From positions 1-17,451 of the forward strand of contig JACQPZ010000004.1 of assembly GCA_016207265.1 (NCBI GenBank): DNA of 17,451 bases, written 5' to 3'. This stretch comes from Candidatus Latescibacterota bacterium (lineage in GTDB: Bacteria; Eisenbacteria; RBG-16-71-46; SZUA-252). The translations under genes and the position numbers were made by a program. Positions 1 through 7,027 of this stretch are shown in pieces (the first letter of the stretch is position 1; each line of letters opens with the position of its first letter). The notes beneath the pieces were generated by a model, which was given only the letters and a program-made list of their open reading frames with translations, had not been told where the DNA came from and made no database searches.

Positions 1-213
1 GAAGCGCAGAAGAGGAGCAGGGTGCCCGGGGGCGCCGGCGCGCCGGCGCTACCGGGCACGGGCGCACCAGCGCCCGGGACGCAGGGCGCGACGCCTGCGG
101 CGCAGCAAGCCCCGGCTCCCGCTCCCGGTTCCCCGGCGACGGGCACGGCTCCCGGGACTCCCGCTCCCGGAGCGCCCGCAAACGCCCCGCCGGCCACCGG
201 CGCAACGAAGTGA
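1..213 (+). CDS. C-terminal end of an Ala/Pro/Gly-rich protein, 5' truncated (possibly SecG)
   Basis: The frame is open from the first base of the window to a TGA at 211-213, so this is the last 70 codons of a gene that starts upstream. A GTG at 22 could serve as a start but has no reason to be one. The visible part begins with a basic stretch (EAQKRSR). It continues as a low-complexity Ala/Pro/Gly/Thr tail with APAPG-like repeats and no membrane segment or folded domain. Such tails are common at the C-termini of high-GC inner-membrane or ribosome-associated proteins. A tRNA-Leu follows 9 bases after the stop, and secG is often followed by tRNA-Leu, so a SecG tail is a reasonable inference. 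The diagnostic SecG membrane helices would lie outside the window. Function is therefore not established here. Confidence 0.5.
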   Translation, partial: EAQKRSRVPGGAGAPALPGTGAPAPGTQGATPAAQQAPAPAPGSPATGTAPGTPAPGAPANAPPATGATK

Positions 214-222
214 TCGGTTTCA

Positions 223-305
<83 letters not shown>

Positions 306-311
306 CATCGT

Positions 312-340
312 GGGTCCCCTTCCCGGTGGGGAGGGGACCC
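312..340 (+). terminator. Rho-independent terminator after tRNA-Leu
   Basis: A 13-bp stem pairs 312-324 (GGGTCCCCTTCCC) with 328-340 (GGGGAGGGGACCC), closing a 3-nt loop. It has one G-T wobble and is followed by GAATTGTTT. The T-tract is weak, but the hairpin is very stable and lies 7 bases after the tRNA. It probably ends the transcript of the upstream gene plus tRNA. Lying between convergent genes, it may also stop transcripts of the minus-strand zinc-ribbon gene. Confidence 0.75.
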
Positions 341-368
341 GAATTGTTTCCAAGCCCGTTTCGGGCGA

Positions 369-593
369 TCAGGCTCCCACGCGGGCGGAAGTCGGCTCCG
401 GGAGGATGCCGACCAGGCGGATGCAAAACCGGTCCTCCGCACGGACCTCGTTCTTCGCGCCGCAATGCTGACACCGCACGTAGGAACGGCGCGGATCCTC
501 GAGCCAATGGAAAATCTGATTCGGGCCGAAGAGCTTCGCGCAGCGAAGGCACTCCACGGCGGGATTGCTGACCAACTCGGCTGCTTCCGGCAT
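369..593 (-). CDS. Small four-cysteine zinc-ribbon protein (74 aa), unknown function
   Basis: The 74-residue protein has two CxxC knuckles, C15-L-R-C18 and C41-Q-H-C44, spaced as in a rubredoxin-like zinc ribbon, plus a lone C57. The segment between them contains an aromatic/acidic stretch (FHWLEDP). No catalytic domain is visible. The start is the ATG at 593. It is preceded by CAGGAGGTGA, an almost perfect Shine-Dalgarno, 7 bases upstream, which favours it over longer in-frame starts. Small zinc ribbons of this kind usually bind nucleic acid or a protein partner, but nothing here says which. It is transcribed alone, convergent to the tRNA and divergent from the epimerase. I do not recognise a named family. 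Confidence 0.8.
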   Translation of the reverse strand: MPEAAELVSNPAVECLRCAKLFGPNQIFHWLEDPRRSYVRCQHCGAKNEVRAEDRFCIRLVGILPEPTSARVGA

Positions 594-662
594 GTTCGAG
601 TCACCTCCTGCGGGACCTGGCGCGCGGGCCGATCCCGGGCGCGCCGCCGACGGATCGCCCGT

Positions 663-691
663 ATTGTACGGGCCGTCGCCGGTGGCGTCCA
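663..691 (-). promoter_or_regulatory. Sigma70-type promoter for the zinc-ribbon gene
   Basis: On the minus strand a -35-like TGGACG (691-686) is followed after exactly 17 bases by a -10 TACAAT (668-663). A transcript would start near 655, leaving a leader of about 60 bases before the ATG at 593. The -10 matches the consensus at 5 of 6 positions and stands out in very GC-rich DNA. The -35 is only partial. Confidence 0.5.
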
Positions 692-693
692 GG

Positions 694-717
694 GCCGCGC
701 GGGCGGCCGCGCGGGCG
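694..717 (+). repeat. Two perfect tandem copies of a 12-bp GC repeat
   Basis: GCCGCGCGGGCG occurs at 694-705 and again at 706-717, directly before the ATG at 719 of the epimerase gene. It occupies the place where a ribosome binding site would be expected. A 12-bp unit preserves reading frame. It also lies just upstream of the divergent zinc-ribbon promoter. Confidence 0.85.
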
Positions 718-718
718 G

Positions 719-1720
719 ATGCTCTCCGGATCATGCGGTGCCGCGTTGACCCCGGCGCCGATCCTCGTCACCGGCGGAGCGGGCTACATCGGTGCCGTGC
801 TCGTGCGGATGCTGCTCGATCAGGGGCGCCCCGTGCGGGTGCTCGACCGCATGCTCCACGGAGGGCACGGGCTGGAGGATCTCCGGCACGACCGGAACCT
901 CGACGTCCTCGTGCGGGATCTCCGCGATCCGCGCGTGTACGAGGAGGCCCTGGAGGGGATCGATACGGTGATCCACCTGGCCGCGATCGTCGGGGACGCG
1001 GCGTGCGCCCTGGACGAGGAGGCCGCCGTCCAGACGAATTGGACCGCGACGATCGCGTTCGCGCGCCGGGCGAAAGCGGGCGGGGTGCGCCGCTTCGTCT
1101 TTGCATCCACGTGCAGCGTCTACGGCGAAGGGCGCGACGAGACGCTGACGGAGGAGTCTCCCGCGAAACCGCTCTCGCTCTACGCCGAGACGCGATGGCA
1201 CGCGGAGCGTGGAATCCTGGAACTCCTCGACGGGGGCGCATTCGAGCCGGTCATACTCCGCTTCGGGACCATCTACGGGCTCTCGCCGAGGATGCGGTTC
1301 GATCTGGTCGTGAATTTCCTCGCGCAGAAAGCGGTGCGCGAGGGCACGGTGTCGATTTTCGGCGGCGGGCAGTGGCGTCCCTTCATCCACGTGGCGGACA
1401 TCGCGAGAGGCATCCTCATGGGCGTGCGCGAGCCGCTCCCGGAAGCCGCGCAGGCGATCATGAACGTGGGAGACAATCTCGAGAACTACCAGCTCCGGGA
1501 TCTGAAGGACGAATTGGAGCGGCACGTCCCGGGCGTCCGGGTGGTGATCGAGCCGGGACGGGAAGACCGCCGGACCTATCGTGTCTGCTTCGACCGGATC
1601 GAGCGCGAATGGGGATTTCGGGCGACGAGGCGCGTGGGCGACGGCATCGAGGAAGTGGCCCGCGCGGTCCGTTCCGGCGTCATCGCAAACCCCGACGAGA
1701 GGCGCTACTATAACGCCTGA
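719..1720 (+). CDS. NAD-dependent epimerase/dehydratase (extended SDR), with Arg in place of the catalytic Lys
   Basis: The 333-residue extended short-chain dehydrogenase would act in the cytosol on a nucleotide-activated sugar; the substrate cannot be named. The N-terminal Rossmann motif is TGGAGYIG (about residues 18-25). An Asp after beta-2 (VLD, 43) favours NAD over NADP, and the third strand ends in VIHLAA. The active-site block reads FASTCSVYGEG (128-138), then SLYAETRW. The usual YxxxK is thus Y155-x-x-x-R159. The C-terminal half has GGGQWRPFIHVADIARGI, the substrate-side motif of the UDP-glucose 4-epimerase/dTDP-glucose dehydratase family, and the length is normal. The start at ATG 719 has no clear Shine-Dalgarno and follows a GC tandem repeat; a TTG at 746 is the alternative. 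The transketolase genes follow 81 bp downstream, probably in the same transcript. Confidence 0.85.
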   Translation: MLSGSCGAALTPAPILVTGGAGYIGAVLVRMLLDQGRPVRVLDRMLHGGHGLEDLRHDRNLDVLVRDLRDPRVYEEALEGIDTVIHLAAIVGDAACALDEEAAVQTNWTATIAFARRAKAGGVRRFVFASTCSVYGEGRDETLTEESPAKPLSLYAETRWHAERGILELLDGGAFEPVILRFGTIYGLSPRMRFDLVVNFLAQKAVREGTVSIFGGGQWRPFIHVADIARGILMGVREPLPEAAQAIMNVGDNLENYQLRDLKDELERHVPGVRVVIEPGREDRRTYRVCFDRIEREWGFRATRRVGDGIEEVARAVRSGVIANPDERRYYNA

Positions 1721-1801
1721 GGGGAATCCCCTTGCCCCCCGGCCGTGCGTTTCGGTAGCGTCGGGCGGCTGATCCCATCTCGCGTCCCAAGAGGGAGTTC
1801 C

Positions 1802-2704
1802 ATGCCGCGGCTTCAGATGACGGTGGAAGCGCTACGAGAGAGGGCCCTCTTCGTCCGGAGGGACATCATTGCGCTCCTCGCGAAAGCCCAGTCCGGGCAC
1901 AGCGGCGGCCCGCTCTCGTCCGCGGACTTCGGGACCGCGCTTTTCTTTCACGAGATGAACGTGAACCCGAGCCGGCTCGACGATCCGGGCCGGGACCTGT
2001 GGCATTTCTCCATCGGCCACGTCACCCCGGTGATCTACTCGCTGATGGGCGAGCGCGGGTACTTTCCGCTCGCGGATCTGCTCGGATTCCGGCAGCTGAA
2101 CGGACACCTCCAGGGCCATCCCAGCAAGCACGACACCCCCGGGATCGAGGTCTCATCCGGCTCGCTCGGCCAGGGGCTCTCGGTCGCGTGCGGGATGGCG
2201 CTCGGCTCCCGGATGGACGGGGCGAGCCGCCGGGTCTATTGCGTGATGGGGGACGGGGAGCAGCAGGAGGGGCAGATCTGGGAGGCCGCGATGTTCGCGG
2301 CGCATTACAAGCTCGACAACCTGTGCGGGATCGTCGACTACAACCGGAAGCAGATCGACGGCGACGTGGAGACGGTCATGGGAATCGCACCGCTCGCGTC
2401 CAAATGGCGGGCCTTCAATTGGCACGTGATCGAGGTCAACGGGCACGACATCGCGGGAATCCTCCAAGCGTTCGACGAGGCGCGCGCGACGAGCGGGAGG
2501 CCGTCCGTCATTCTCGCGCACACCGTGATGGGGAGAGGCGTCTCCTTCATGGAGGATGACTACAAGTGGCACGGCGTGCCGCCGAACCGGGACCAGGCGG
2601 AGCAGGCGCTCAAGGAGATGGGCACGAGCCTGGCGGATTGGACGGCGCGACTCGAGAGCTGGACGCGGCCCGAGGTCGCGCCCGGCCTGCGCGCGGCGTC
2701 ATGA
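1802..2704 (+). CDS. Transketolase, N-terminal (TPP-binding) subunit
   Basis: This is the first half of a split transketolase, which moves two-carbon ketol units between pentose phosphate pathway sugars and also supplies erythrose-4-phosphate. The 300-residue subunit carries the pyrophosphate-binding domain. GHSGG lies near residue 32. The thiamine-diphosphate motif starts GDGEQQEGQ at 150 and ends with N181 (VDYN). A WHG is at 256-258, as in other transketolases. The family SxGH motif reads SIGH at 70-73. The start is the ATG at 1802, preceded by GAGGGAG four bases upstream; an upstream start at 1745 lacks family similarity. The stop overlaps the next start (ATGA), so the two halves should be made in equal amounts. 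The paralogous alternative, DXP synthase, is unlikely given the split form and motifs. Confidence 0.93.
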   Translation: MPRLQMTVEALRERALFVRRDIIALLAKAQSGHSGGPLSSADFGTALFFHEMNVNPSRLDDPGRDLWHFSIGHVTPVIYSLMGERGYFPLADLLGFRQLNGHLQGHPSKHDTPGIEVSSGSLGQGLSVACGMALGSRMDGASRRVYCVMGDGEQQEGQIWEAAMFAAHYKLDNLCGIVDYNRKQIDGDVETVMGIAPLASKWRAFNWHVIEVNGHDIAGILQAFDEARATSGRPSVILAHTVMGRGVSFMEDDYKWHGVPPNRDQAEQALKEMGTSLADWTARLESWTRPEVAPGLRAAS

Positions 2705-3705
2705 GCGGCACGACCAAGACCGCGGCCCCGGTGCCGCCGGCGCCGGTGAATCTCGCGAAGCCCGAGATGAAGCGGACCCGGGAGGGGTTCGGCCACGGCC
2801 TCGTCGACCTCGGCGAGCGGCGGAAGGACGTCGTGGTGCTCGTCGGCGATCTCACCGGATCCACGAACGTGAATCTCTTCGCGGAGCGCTTTCCGGATCG
2901 TTTCGTCGAAGTCGGGATCGCCGAGCAGAACATGATGTGCATCGCGGCGGGGCTCGCCGCGACGGGGAAGATCCCCTTCCTCGCGACCTACGGCGCCTTC
3001 GCATCGTGCCGGAGCGCGGACCAGATGCGCGTGACGGTCGCCTACACGGATCTTCCGGTCAAGATCGGCGGCGCACACGGAGGGATCAGCGTGGGGCCCG
3101 ACGGCGCCACGCACCAGGCGATGGAGGAAATCGCGATCGTCCGGTCGATCCCGAACATGAAGATGGTCGTCCCGTGCGACTACTGGGAAACGCGGAAGGC
3201 GACCGTCGCGCTGGCCGACGATCCGCACCCCAACTACATCCGCTTCGGGAGGGAGCCGGTGCCCGTGGTGACCGGCCCCGATACCCTCTTCACGCTGGGC
3301 AAGGCGAACGTCGTCCGGGAAGGCTCGGACCTCGCGATCATCGCGTGCGGCGTCATGGTCTACGAAGCGCTCGTCGCCGCCGAGGAGCTTTCGGATCGAG
3401 GGATCCAGGCACGCGTCCTCAACGTCCATACCCTCAAGCCGCTCGATCGGGACCAGGTCGCCCGGGCGGCCCGGGAGTGCGGCGCGATCGTCACCGCCGA
3501 GGAGCACCAGATCCACGGGGGCCTGGGAGGCGCGATCGCCGAGGCCGTCGTGCAATCGTATCCCGTGCCGATCGAGTTCGTGGCGGTCCACGACCGTTTC
3601 GGCCGATCGGGGAAGCAGGACGAGCTCATGGCCGCGTTCGGCATCAAGGCGCCGGACGTGGTGCGCGCCGCCGAGCGGGTGCTTGCCCGCAAGCGCGCGC
3701 GCTGA
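2701..3705 (+). CDS. Transketolase, C-terminal (pyrimidine-binding plus C-terminal domain) subunit
   Basis: This is the 334-residue partner of the preceding gene. It holds the pyrimidine-binding domain and the C-terminal domain. The invariant Glu that activates thiamine diphosphate is E75 in GIAEQNM (72-78). It is followed by ATYGAF (95-100), GGAHGGISVGPDGATHQ (123-139) and RFGREP (181-186). The first 25 residues are a Pro/Ala-rich linker absent from full-length enzymes. The ATG at 2701 overlaps the TGA of the first subunit by four bases. The next gene starts at 3705 inside the stop of this one, so all three are translationally coupled. Split transketolases are known from archaea and many bacteria. 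An alternative is a dedicated ketol transfer in sugar-nucleotide synthesis together with the epimerase upstream, but the motifs do not decide this. Confidence 0.93.
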   Translation: MSGTTKTAAPVPPAPVNLAKPEMKRTREGFGHGLVDLGERRKDVVVLVGDLTGSTNVNLFAERFPDRFVEVGIAEQNMMCIAAGLAATGKIPFLATYGAFASCRSADQMRVTVAYTDLPVKIGGAHGGISVGPDGATHQAMEEIAIVRSIPNMKMVVPCDYWETRKATVALADDPHPNYIRFGREPVPVVTGPDTLFTLGKANVVREGSDLAIIACGVMVYEALVAAEELSDRGIQARVLNVHTLKPLDRDQVARAARECGAIVTAEEHQIHGGLGGAIAEAVVQSYPVPIEFVAVHDRFGRSGKQDELMAAFGIKAPDVVRAAERVLARKRAR

Positions 3706-4889
3706 TGCGGCGCCGCACGTCGATTCCTCTTGGCTCGCTGACTCCTCTCCGCTCGTTCGTCGCGGTCGTCGCCGCGCTCACCTGTGTTTCCGGCTCCGCC
3801 GCCGCATCGGCCCGCGACCCGGCTCCGAACTCACCTCCTCCCGCGTTCGCCGTCGTCGCGTTCGATTCCTCGAATCAAGAATGGGGTGTCGCCGCCGCGT
3901 CCGGGTGGATCGCCGTGGGGGCGAGGTCGATCGACGCGCAAGCCGGCGCCGGCGCCTGGCTCGGGCTCTGCAACCCCGAACGCGCGGCCGGTCGGCGCGC
4001 GATCGATCACATGGGACGGGGGCTCGGCGCCCGCGCGGCGCTCGACAGCCTGCTCGGAGAAGGACTCCTGGGAGCGGACCAACAGATGGCTCTGATCGAC
4101 CGCGATGGGCTGACGGCGGGATACACGGGCTCGCGCTGCCCGACATGGGCGGGGGAGAGGGCCGGGCGTGGGTACCTGTGCCAGGGGATGCTCCTTCGCG
4201 CCGAAGAGGCGGTCACGGCGATGGCGCGGTCCTTCGAGGCGGCACGGGGAACGCTCGGTGAGCGCATGCTCGCCGCGCTGGCCGCCGGTGAGGCGCTCGC
4301 GTTCGTCCGGGGGCACGCGCAGTCGGCCGCGCTTCTCATCGTCCGGGACGGCGGGGGGTTGGACGGCCGGTCCGACCGGCTGACCGATCTTCGCGTGGAC
4401 GCCTCATCGGACGCCATCGCCGAGCTTCGACGCGTGTACGCGATTCACGCAACGACCTTCCTTCCGGCCGCGCACGCTCGCTTCGGCGACGACGCGCGGC
4501 GTCGTGGCGATTCGATCTCTGCCGAGCGCGAATACGAGAAGGCGGAAGCGGGATTCCGGTCTGCGGTCGCCCGATCGCCGAAGGACCCCGACGCGCTGAA
4601 CGAGCTGTCCTGGTTTCTCGCGACCCACGGGAGAGAGCTGGAGGAGGCGATCCGCTATGCGCAGGCTGCGATCATCGCCCGTCCGGACGATCCGAATCTT
4701 CACGACACGCTCGCGGAGGCCCAGTACCGGTCGGGTGTTTTGGCGGATGCCATCGAATCGGCCGAACGCGCGGTCAGGCTTTCGGGCGGAGCGGGCCGCT
4801 ATGTCGAGCGGCTCGAGCGGCTGATGCGCGAGCGGTCCACGCTCGGCGGGGCGGCGGGTTCGGACTCGACGGCCAAGCCGAGCCGGTAG
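3705..4889 (+). CDS. Exported DUF1028 protein with C-terminal TPR repeats
   Basis: The 394-residue protein starts at an ATG sharing one base with the transketolase stop (TGATG). Residues 1-36 look like a signal peptide: a basic MRRR start, a hydrophobic Ala/Val core and a likely cut after ASA. Residues 48 to about 250 match DUF1028, an Ntn-hydrolase-like family of unproven activity. Recognisable pieces are GVAAASGWIAVGA (61-73), CNPERAAG (89-96), the TGSRCPTWAG block (141-150), GYLCQGMLL (156-164), SAALLIVR (207-214), DLRVD (228-232) and the ELRRVYAIH ending (240-248). Residues about 275-370 form two or three TPR-like helical pairs (DPDALNELSWFLATHG, DDPNLHDTLAEAQYRSG). Family members I know are mostly without a signal peptide; fusion with TPRs suggests a protein-bound periplasmic hydrolase. 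It ends 26 bp before the convergent bshB1. Confidence 0.85.
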   Translation: MRRRTSIPLGSLTPLRSFVAVVAALTCVSGSAAASARDPAPNSPPPAFAVVAFDSSNQEWGVAAASGWIAVGARSIDAQAGAGAWLGLCNPERAAGRRAIDHMGRGLGARAALDSLLGEGLLGADQQMALIDRDGLTAGYTGSRCPTWAGERAGRGYLCQGMLLRAEEAVTAMARSFEAARGTLGERMLAALAAGEALAFVRGHAQSAALLIVRDGGGLDGRSDRLTDLRVDASSDAIAELRRVYAIHATTFLPAAHARFGDDARRRGDSISAEREYEKAEAGFRSAVARSPKDPDALNELSWFLATHGRELEEAIRYAQAAIIARPDDPNLHDTLAEAQYRSGVLADAIESAERAVRLSGGAGRYVERLERLMRERSTLGGAAGSDSTAKPSR

Positions 4890-4891
4890 GG

Positions 4892-4906
4892 ATCGGCGCG
4901 GCCGAT
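4892..4906. terminator. Possible bidirectional hairpin between convergent genes
   Basis: ATCGGC (4892-4897) and GCCGAT (4901-4906) form a perfect 6-bp stem with loop GCG. It lies in the 26-bp gap between the stops of the DUF1028 gene and bshB1. There is no T-tract on either side, so termination would be weak or assisted by Rho or by collision of convergent polymerases. Confidence 0.3.
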
Positions 4907-4915
4907 GGGGAGCCG

Positions 4916-5674
4916 CTACCCGGTGAAGGAGCCCGGCTTCGGGTGCGCGCTCCGCAGGAGCGCTTCGAGCGAGCGGATCCCGATGGGCTCGGTGGACCGG
5001 AACGGCTCTCCGTAGCGGACGCCGATCTGGCTCCCGAAGTGCCGGGCGCGCGCCTCGATCCGGTCCATGAAATCAGGATCGTTCAATGGAGTGTGGCGCG
5101 AGTCCTTCCCGTTGCGGATAACCTGGCTCCGGTGGCTCAGGATCGCGCGACGCTTCGCGTCCCACTGCGCGCCGATGTCCACGACAAACGACGGCGCAAA
5201 CCCGACGCGCGACGCGAAGAAGTAGCGGACCTCGGGACGATAGGGCTCTCCCTCGGCGGAAAAGCGCCGCAGCCCCGCCAGGTACGAGGCCCGGTCGACG
5301 AGGCGCGAGGCCTCGACGTGGTCCGGATGGCGATCTTGTGGAAAGTGGGCGAGGAGCACCAGCGGACGGAGCGCCCTCAGGAACCCCGCCACGCACCGGA
5401 CCTGATCCGGATCCCGCGCGTCGATCCCCCCGTCGGGGAGCCCCGCGTTTCTGCGCAGCGGGACCCCGAGAATCCGGGCAGCCTCCGCGGCTTCCGCCGC
5501 GCGCTCCTCGGGGGTTCCGTTCGTCGAAAGCTCCCCACGGGTCAAGTCGAGAATGCCGACGGAGTAGCCCTGCGCCGAGGCGAGCGCCATGGTCCCGCCG
5601 CAGGAGATCTCCACGTCGTCGGGATGTGCGCCGATCGCGAGGATCTGGAGCGGGGGGGAGTCGGTCGGGAGCAC
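4916..5674 (-). CDS. bshB1: BshB1-type PIG-L deacetylase (bacillithiol biosynthesis)
   Basis: The 252-residue protein belongs to the zinc-dependent LmbE/PIG-L deacetylase family, in the BshB1 branch. BshB1 removes the acetyl group of GlcNAc-malate to give GlcN-malate, the precursor of bacillithiol. Metal ligands are seen in AHPDD (16-20) and HPDH (116-119). Branch-typical blocks are DLTRGELSTNGTPEER (43-58), NAGLPDGG (76-83), YLAGLRRF (131-138), PSFVVDI (161-167) and EARARHFGSQIGVRYGEPF (207-225). The start is the GTG at 5674, 13 bp after the glpX stop; no clear Shine-Dalgarno is visible, so translation may depend on glpX. bshA and bshC are not in this window. A general LmbE deacetylase acting on another amino sugar is possible but less likely. 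Confidence 0.88.
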   Translation of the reverse strand: MLPTDSPPLQILAIGAHPDDVEISCGGTMALASAQGYSVGILDLTRGELSTNGTPEERAAEAAEAARILGVPLRRNAGLPDGGIDARDPDQVRCVAGFLRALRPLVLLAHFPQDRHPDHVEASRLVDRASYLAGLRRFSAEGEPYRPEVRYFFASRVGFAPSFVVDIGAQWDAKRRAILSHRSQVIRNGKDSRHTPLNDPDFMDRIEARARHFGSQIGVRYGEPFRSTEPIGIRSLEALLRSAHPKPGSFTG

Positions 5675-5687
5675 GCGGGCTGACGCG

Positions 5688-6644
5688 CTAGGGGTTCGCC
5701 GCGTGGTCGAAGCGGTGATGCGTGCGGATCGTCCGCACCGTTCCCGTCTGAAGCCGCATCACGAGGGAGTGCGTGTCCGCTCCGTGCGCGAAGAACCGGA
5801 CGCCGTGGAGCAGATCGCCGTCGGTCACGCCCGTCGTCGCAAAGACGATGTGGTCCCCACGCGCGAGATCGGTGTCGCGGTAGACCCGATCGGAATCCGC
5901 GATGCCCATCGTCTTCGCCCGAGACCGCTCCTCGTCGTTTCGGAACCGGAGCCGCCCCTGGAACGCGCCCCCCAGGCACCGGAGCGCCGCGGCGGCCAAC
6001 ACCCCCTCCGGGGCGCCTCCGACGCCGAGAAGAAGGTCCACCCCGGTCGAATCGATCGCCGTTGCGATCGCCGCCGACACGTCCCCGTCCGGGATGAGGT
6101 GGATCCGGGCTCCCGTCCGGCGGATGCGCCGGATCAGGTCCTCGTGCCGCGGACGGTCGAGCACGACCACCGTGAGGTCCTCGAGCTGGTAGCCCTTCGC
6201 GGCGGCGACCGATTCGAGGTTCTCTTCCTCGGTCCGGTTGAGATCGATCGCCTTCACGGCTCCGGGGCCGACCGCGATCTTCTCCATGTAGGTGTCCGGA
6301 GCGTGGAGGAAATGGCCGCGCGGTGCGAGCGCGATCACGGAGAGCGCGTTGGGCCGGCCGTACGCGACGGAGTTCGTGCATTCGAGCGGGTCGAGCGCGA
6401 TGTCGACTTCAGGACCCTTCCCGGAGCCGACCGGCTCGCCGATGTAGAGCATCGGCGCTTCGTCGCGCTCCCCCTCGCCGATCACGACCGTTCCCTTGAT
6501 GTCGATCTGGTCGAAGGCGCCGCGCATCGCGGTGACGGCGGCTTGGTCGGCCGCCATCTTGTCGCCGCGGCCCATCCAGCGGGCGCAGGCGAGCGCGGCC
6601 GCTTCGGTCACGCGGACGAGATCCAACCCGAGGTTTCGATCCAT
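5688..6644 (-). CDS. glpX: Class II fructose-1,6-bisphosphatase (GlpX)
   Basis: The 318-residue enzyme hydrolyses fructose-1,6-bisphosphate in gluconeogenesis. Metal and phosphate motifs of the GlpX family are present: GEGERDEAPML (56-66), DPLECTN (85-91), DGDVSAAI (186-193), GGAPEGVLAAAALRCLGG (209-226) and ATGVTDGDLLHGV (269-281). The family motif commonly reads DPxEGT; here the Gly is Cys89. The length is typical. The start is the ATG at 6644, nine bases after the stop of the 108-residue unknown gene. It has only a weak upstream GAG, which suggests translational coupling. It sits in a three-gene minus-strand operon with bshB1. The adjacent transketolase makes sugar-phosphate metabolism a shared theme. 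Some family members also use sedoheptulose-1,7-bisphosphate. Confidence 0.93.
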   Translation of the reverse strand: MDRNLGLDLVRVTEAAALACARWMGRGDKMAADQAAVTAMRGAFDQIDIKGTVVIGEGERDEAPMLYIGEPVGSGKGPEVDIALDPLECTNSVAYGRPNALSVIALAPRGHFLHAPDTYMEKIAVGPGAVKAIDLNRTEEENLESVAAAKGYQLEDLTVVVLDRPRHEDLIRRIRRTGARIHLIPDGDVSAAIATAIDSTGVDLLLGVGGAPEGVLAAAALRCLGGAFQGRLRFRNDEERSRAKTMGIADSDRVYRDTDLARGDHIVFATTGVTDGDLLHGVRFFAHGADTHSLVMRLQTGTVRTIRTHHRFDHAANP

Positions 6645-6653
6645 GGATGGCCG

Positions 6654-6980
6654 TTACTCGTCGAAGGCGGCCGCGTCGATCTCTTCCCAGTCGTTGGCGA
6701 TCTCCGACCAACGGTAGAGTCGGATGCGGCTCGTCGTCTCGGTGTCCGAGTACACGTATTCGACGCGTGTTCCGCCGCCCATGCGGTTCGAGTAATGGAG
6801 TTTCTTGTCCACGACGAGTGGGCGCGTCGTCCGGGTGAGCTTGAGGCGTCCCTGGGGGCTCTTCCAGACGACCGACTCGAGAACCGCCCGCGTCTCCTCG
6901 TCCTCGGTCTCGTCGAACTCGAGATTCCCGAATTGCTTGTCGAGACGACGCAAGACCTCTTCCCACCGCTGGTCGTTCAT
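6654..6980 (-). CDS. Conserved-looking hypothetical protein, 108 aa, first gene of the glpX operon
   Basis: I do not recognise a family. The protein is acidic at both ends: EFDETEDEETR lies near 21-31, and the protein ends DWEEIDAAAFDE. The middle, about residues 32-92, alternates hydrophobic and charged residues as in a beta-sheet domain (VLESVVWKSPQGRLKLTRTT, then LVVDKKLHYS, RVEYVYSD, RIRLYRW). There are no cysteines, signal peptide or membrane segment, so it is probably cytosolic. The start is the ATG at 6980 with GGAG five to eight bases upstream. A much longer in-frame reading upstream to 8156 is antisense to the SDR and kinase genes and is not real. It lies 9 bp before glpX and is the promoter-proximal gene, so a link to GlpX or sugar-phosphate metabolism is possible but only by position. 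Confidence 0.75.
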   Translation of the reverse strand: MNDQRWEEVLRRLDKQFGNLEFDETEDEETRAVLESVVWKSPQGRLKLTRTTRPLVVDKKLHYSNRMGGGTRVEYVYSDTETTSRIRLYRWSEIANDWEEIDAAAFDE

Positions 6981-6999
6981 CGGACTCCGCCGGGCTTGG

Positions 7000-7027
7000 T
7001 TGACTTGGCACCGCAGCGTCCTATAGT
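7000..7027 (+). promoter_or_regulatory. Sigma70 promoter for the SDR-adenosine kinase pair
   Basis: TTGACT (7000-7005) and TATAGT (7022-7027) are separated by 16 bp, a near-consensus promoter. Transcription should start around 7033-7035, only about 15 bases before the SDR ATG at 7050, leaving almost no leader and no Shine-Dalgarno. A GTG at 7038 is in frame and would be nearly leaderless. Confidence 0.7.

Noticed and set aside
1704..1712. TACTATAAC near the epimerase stop as a -10 for the transketolase genes
   Set aside because: No matching -35 at 16-18 bp; kept only as a weak possibility.
2556..3704. Upstream extension of the DUF1028 protein across the transketolase C-subunit
   Set aside because: Low-complexity Arg/Gly-rich reading in another frame of tkt; the signal peptide starts at ATG 3705.
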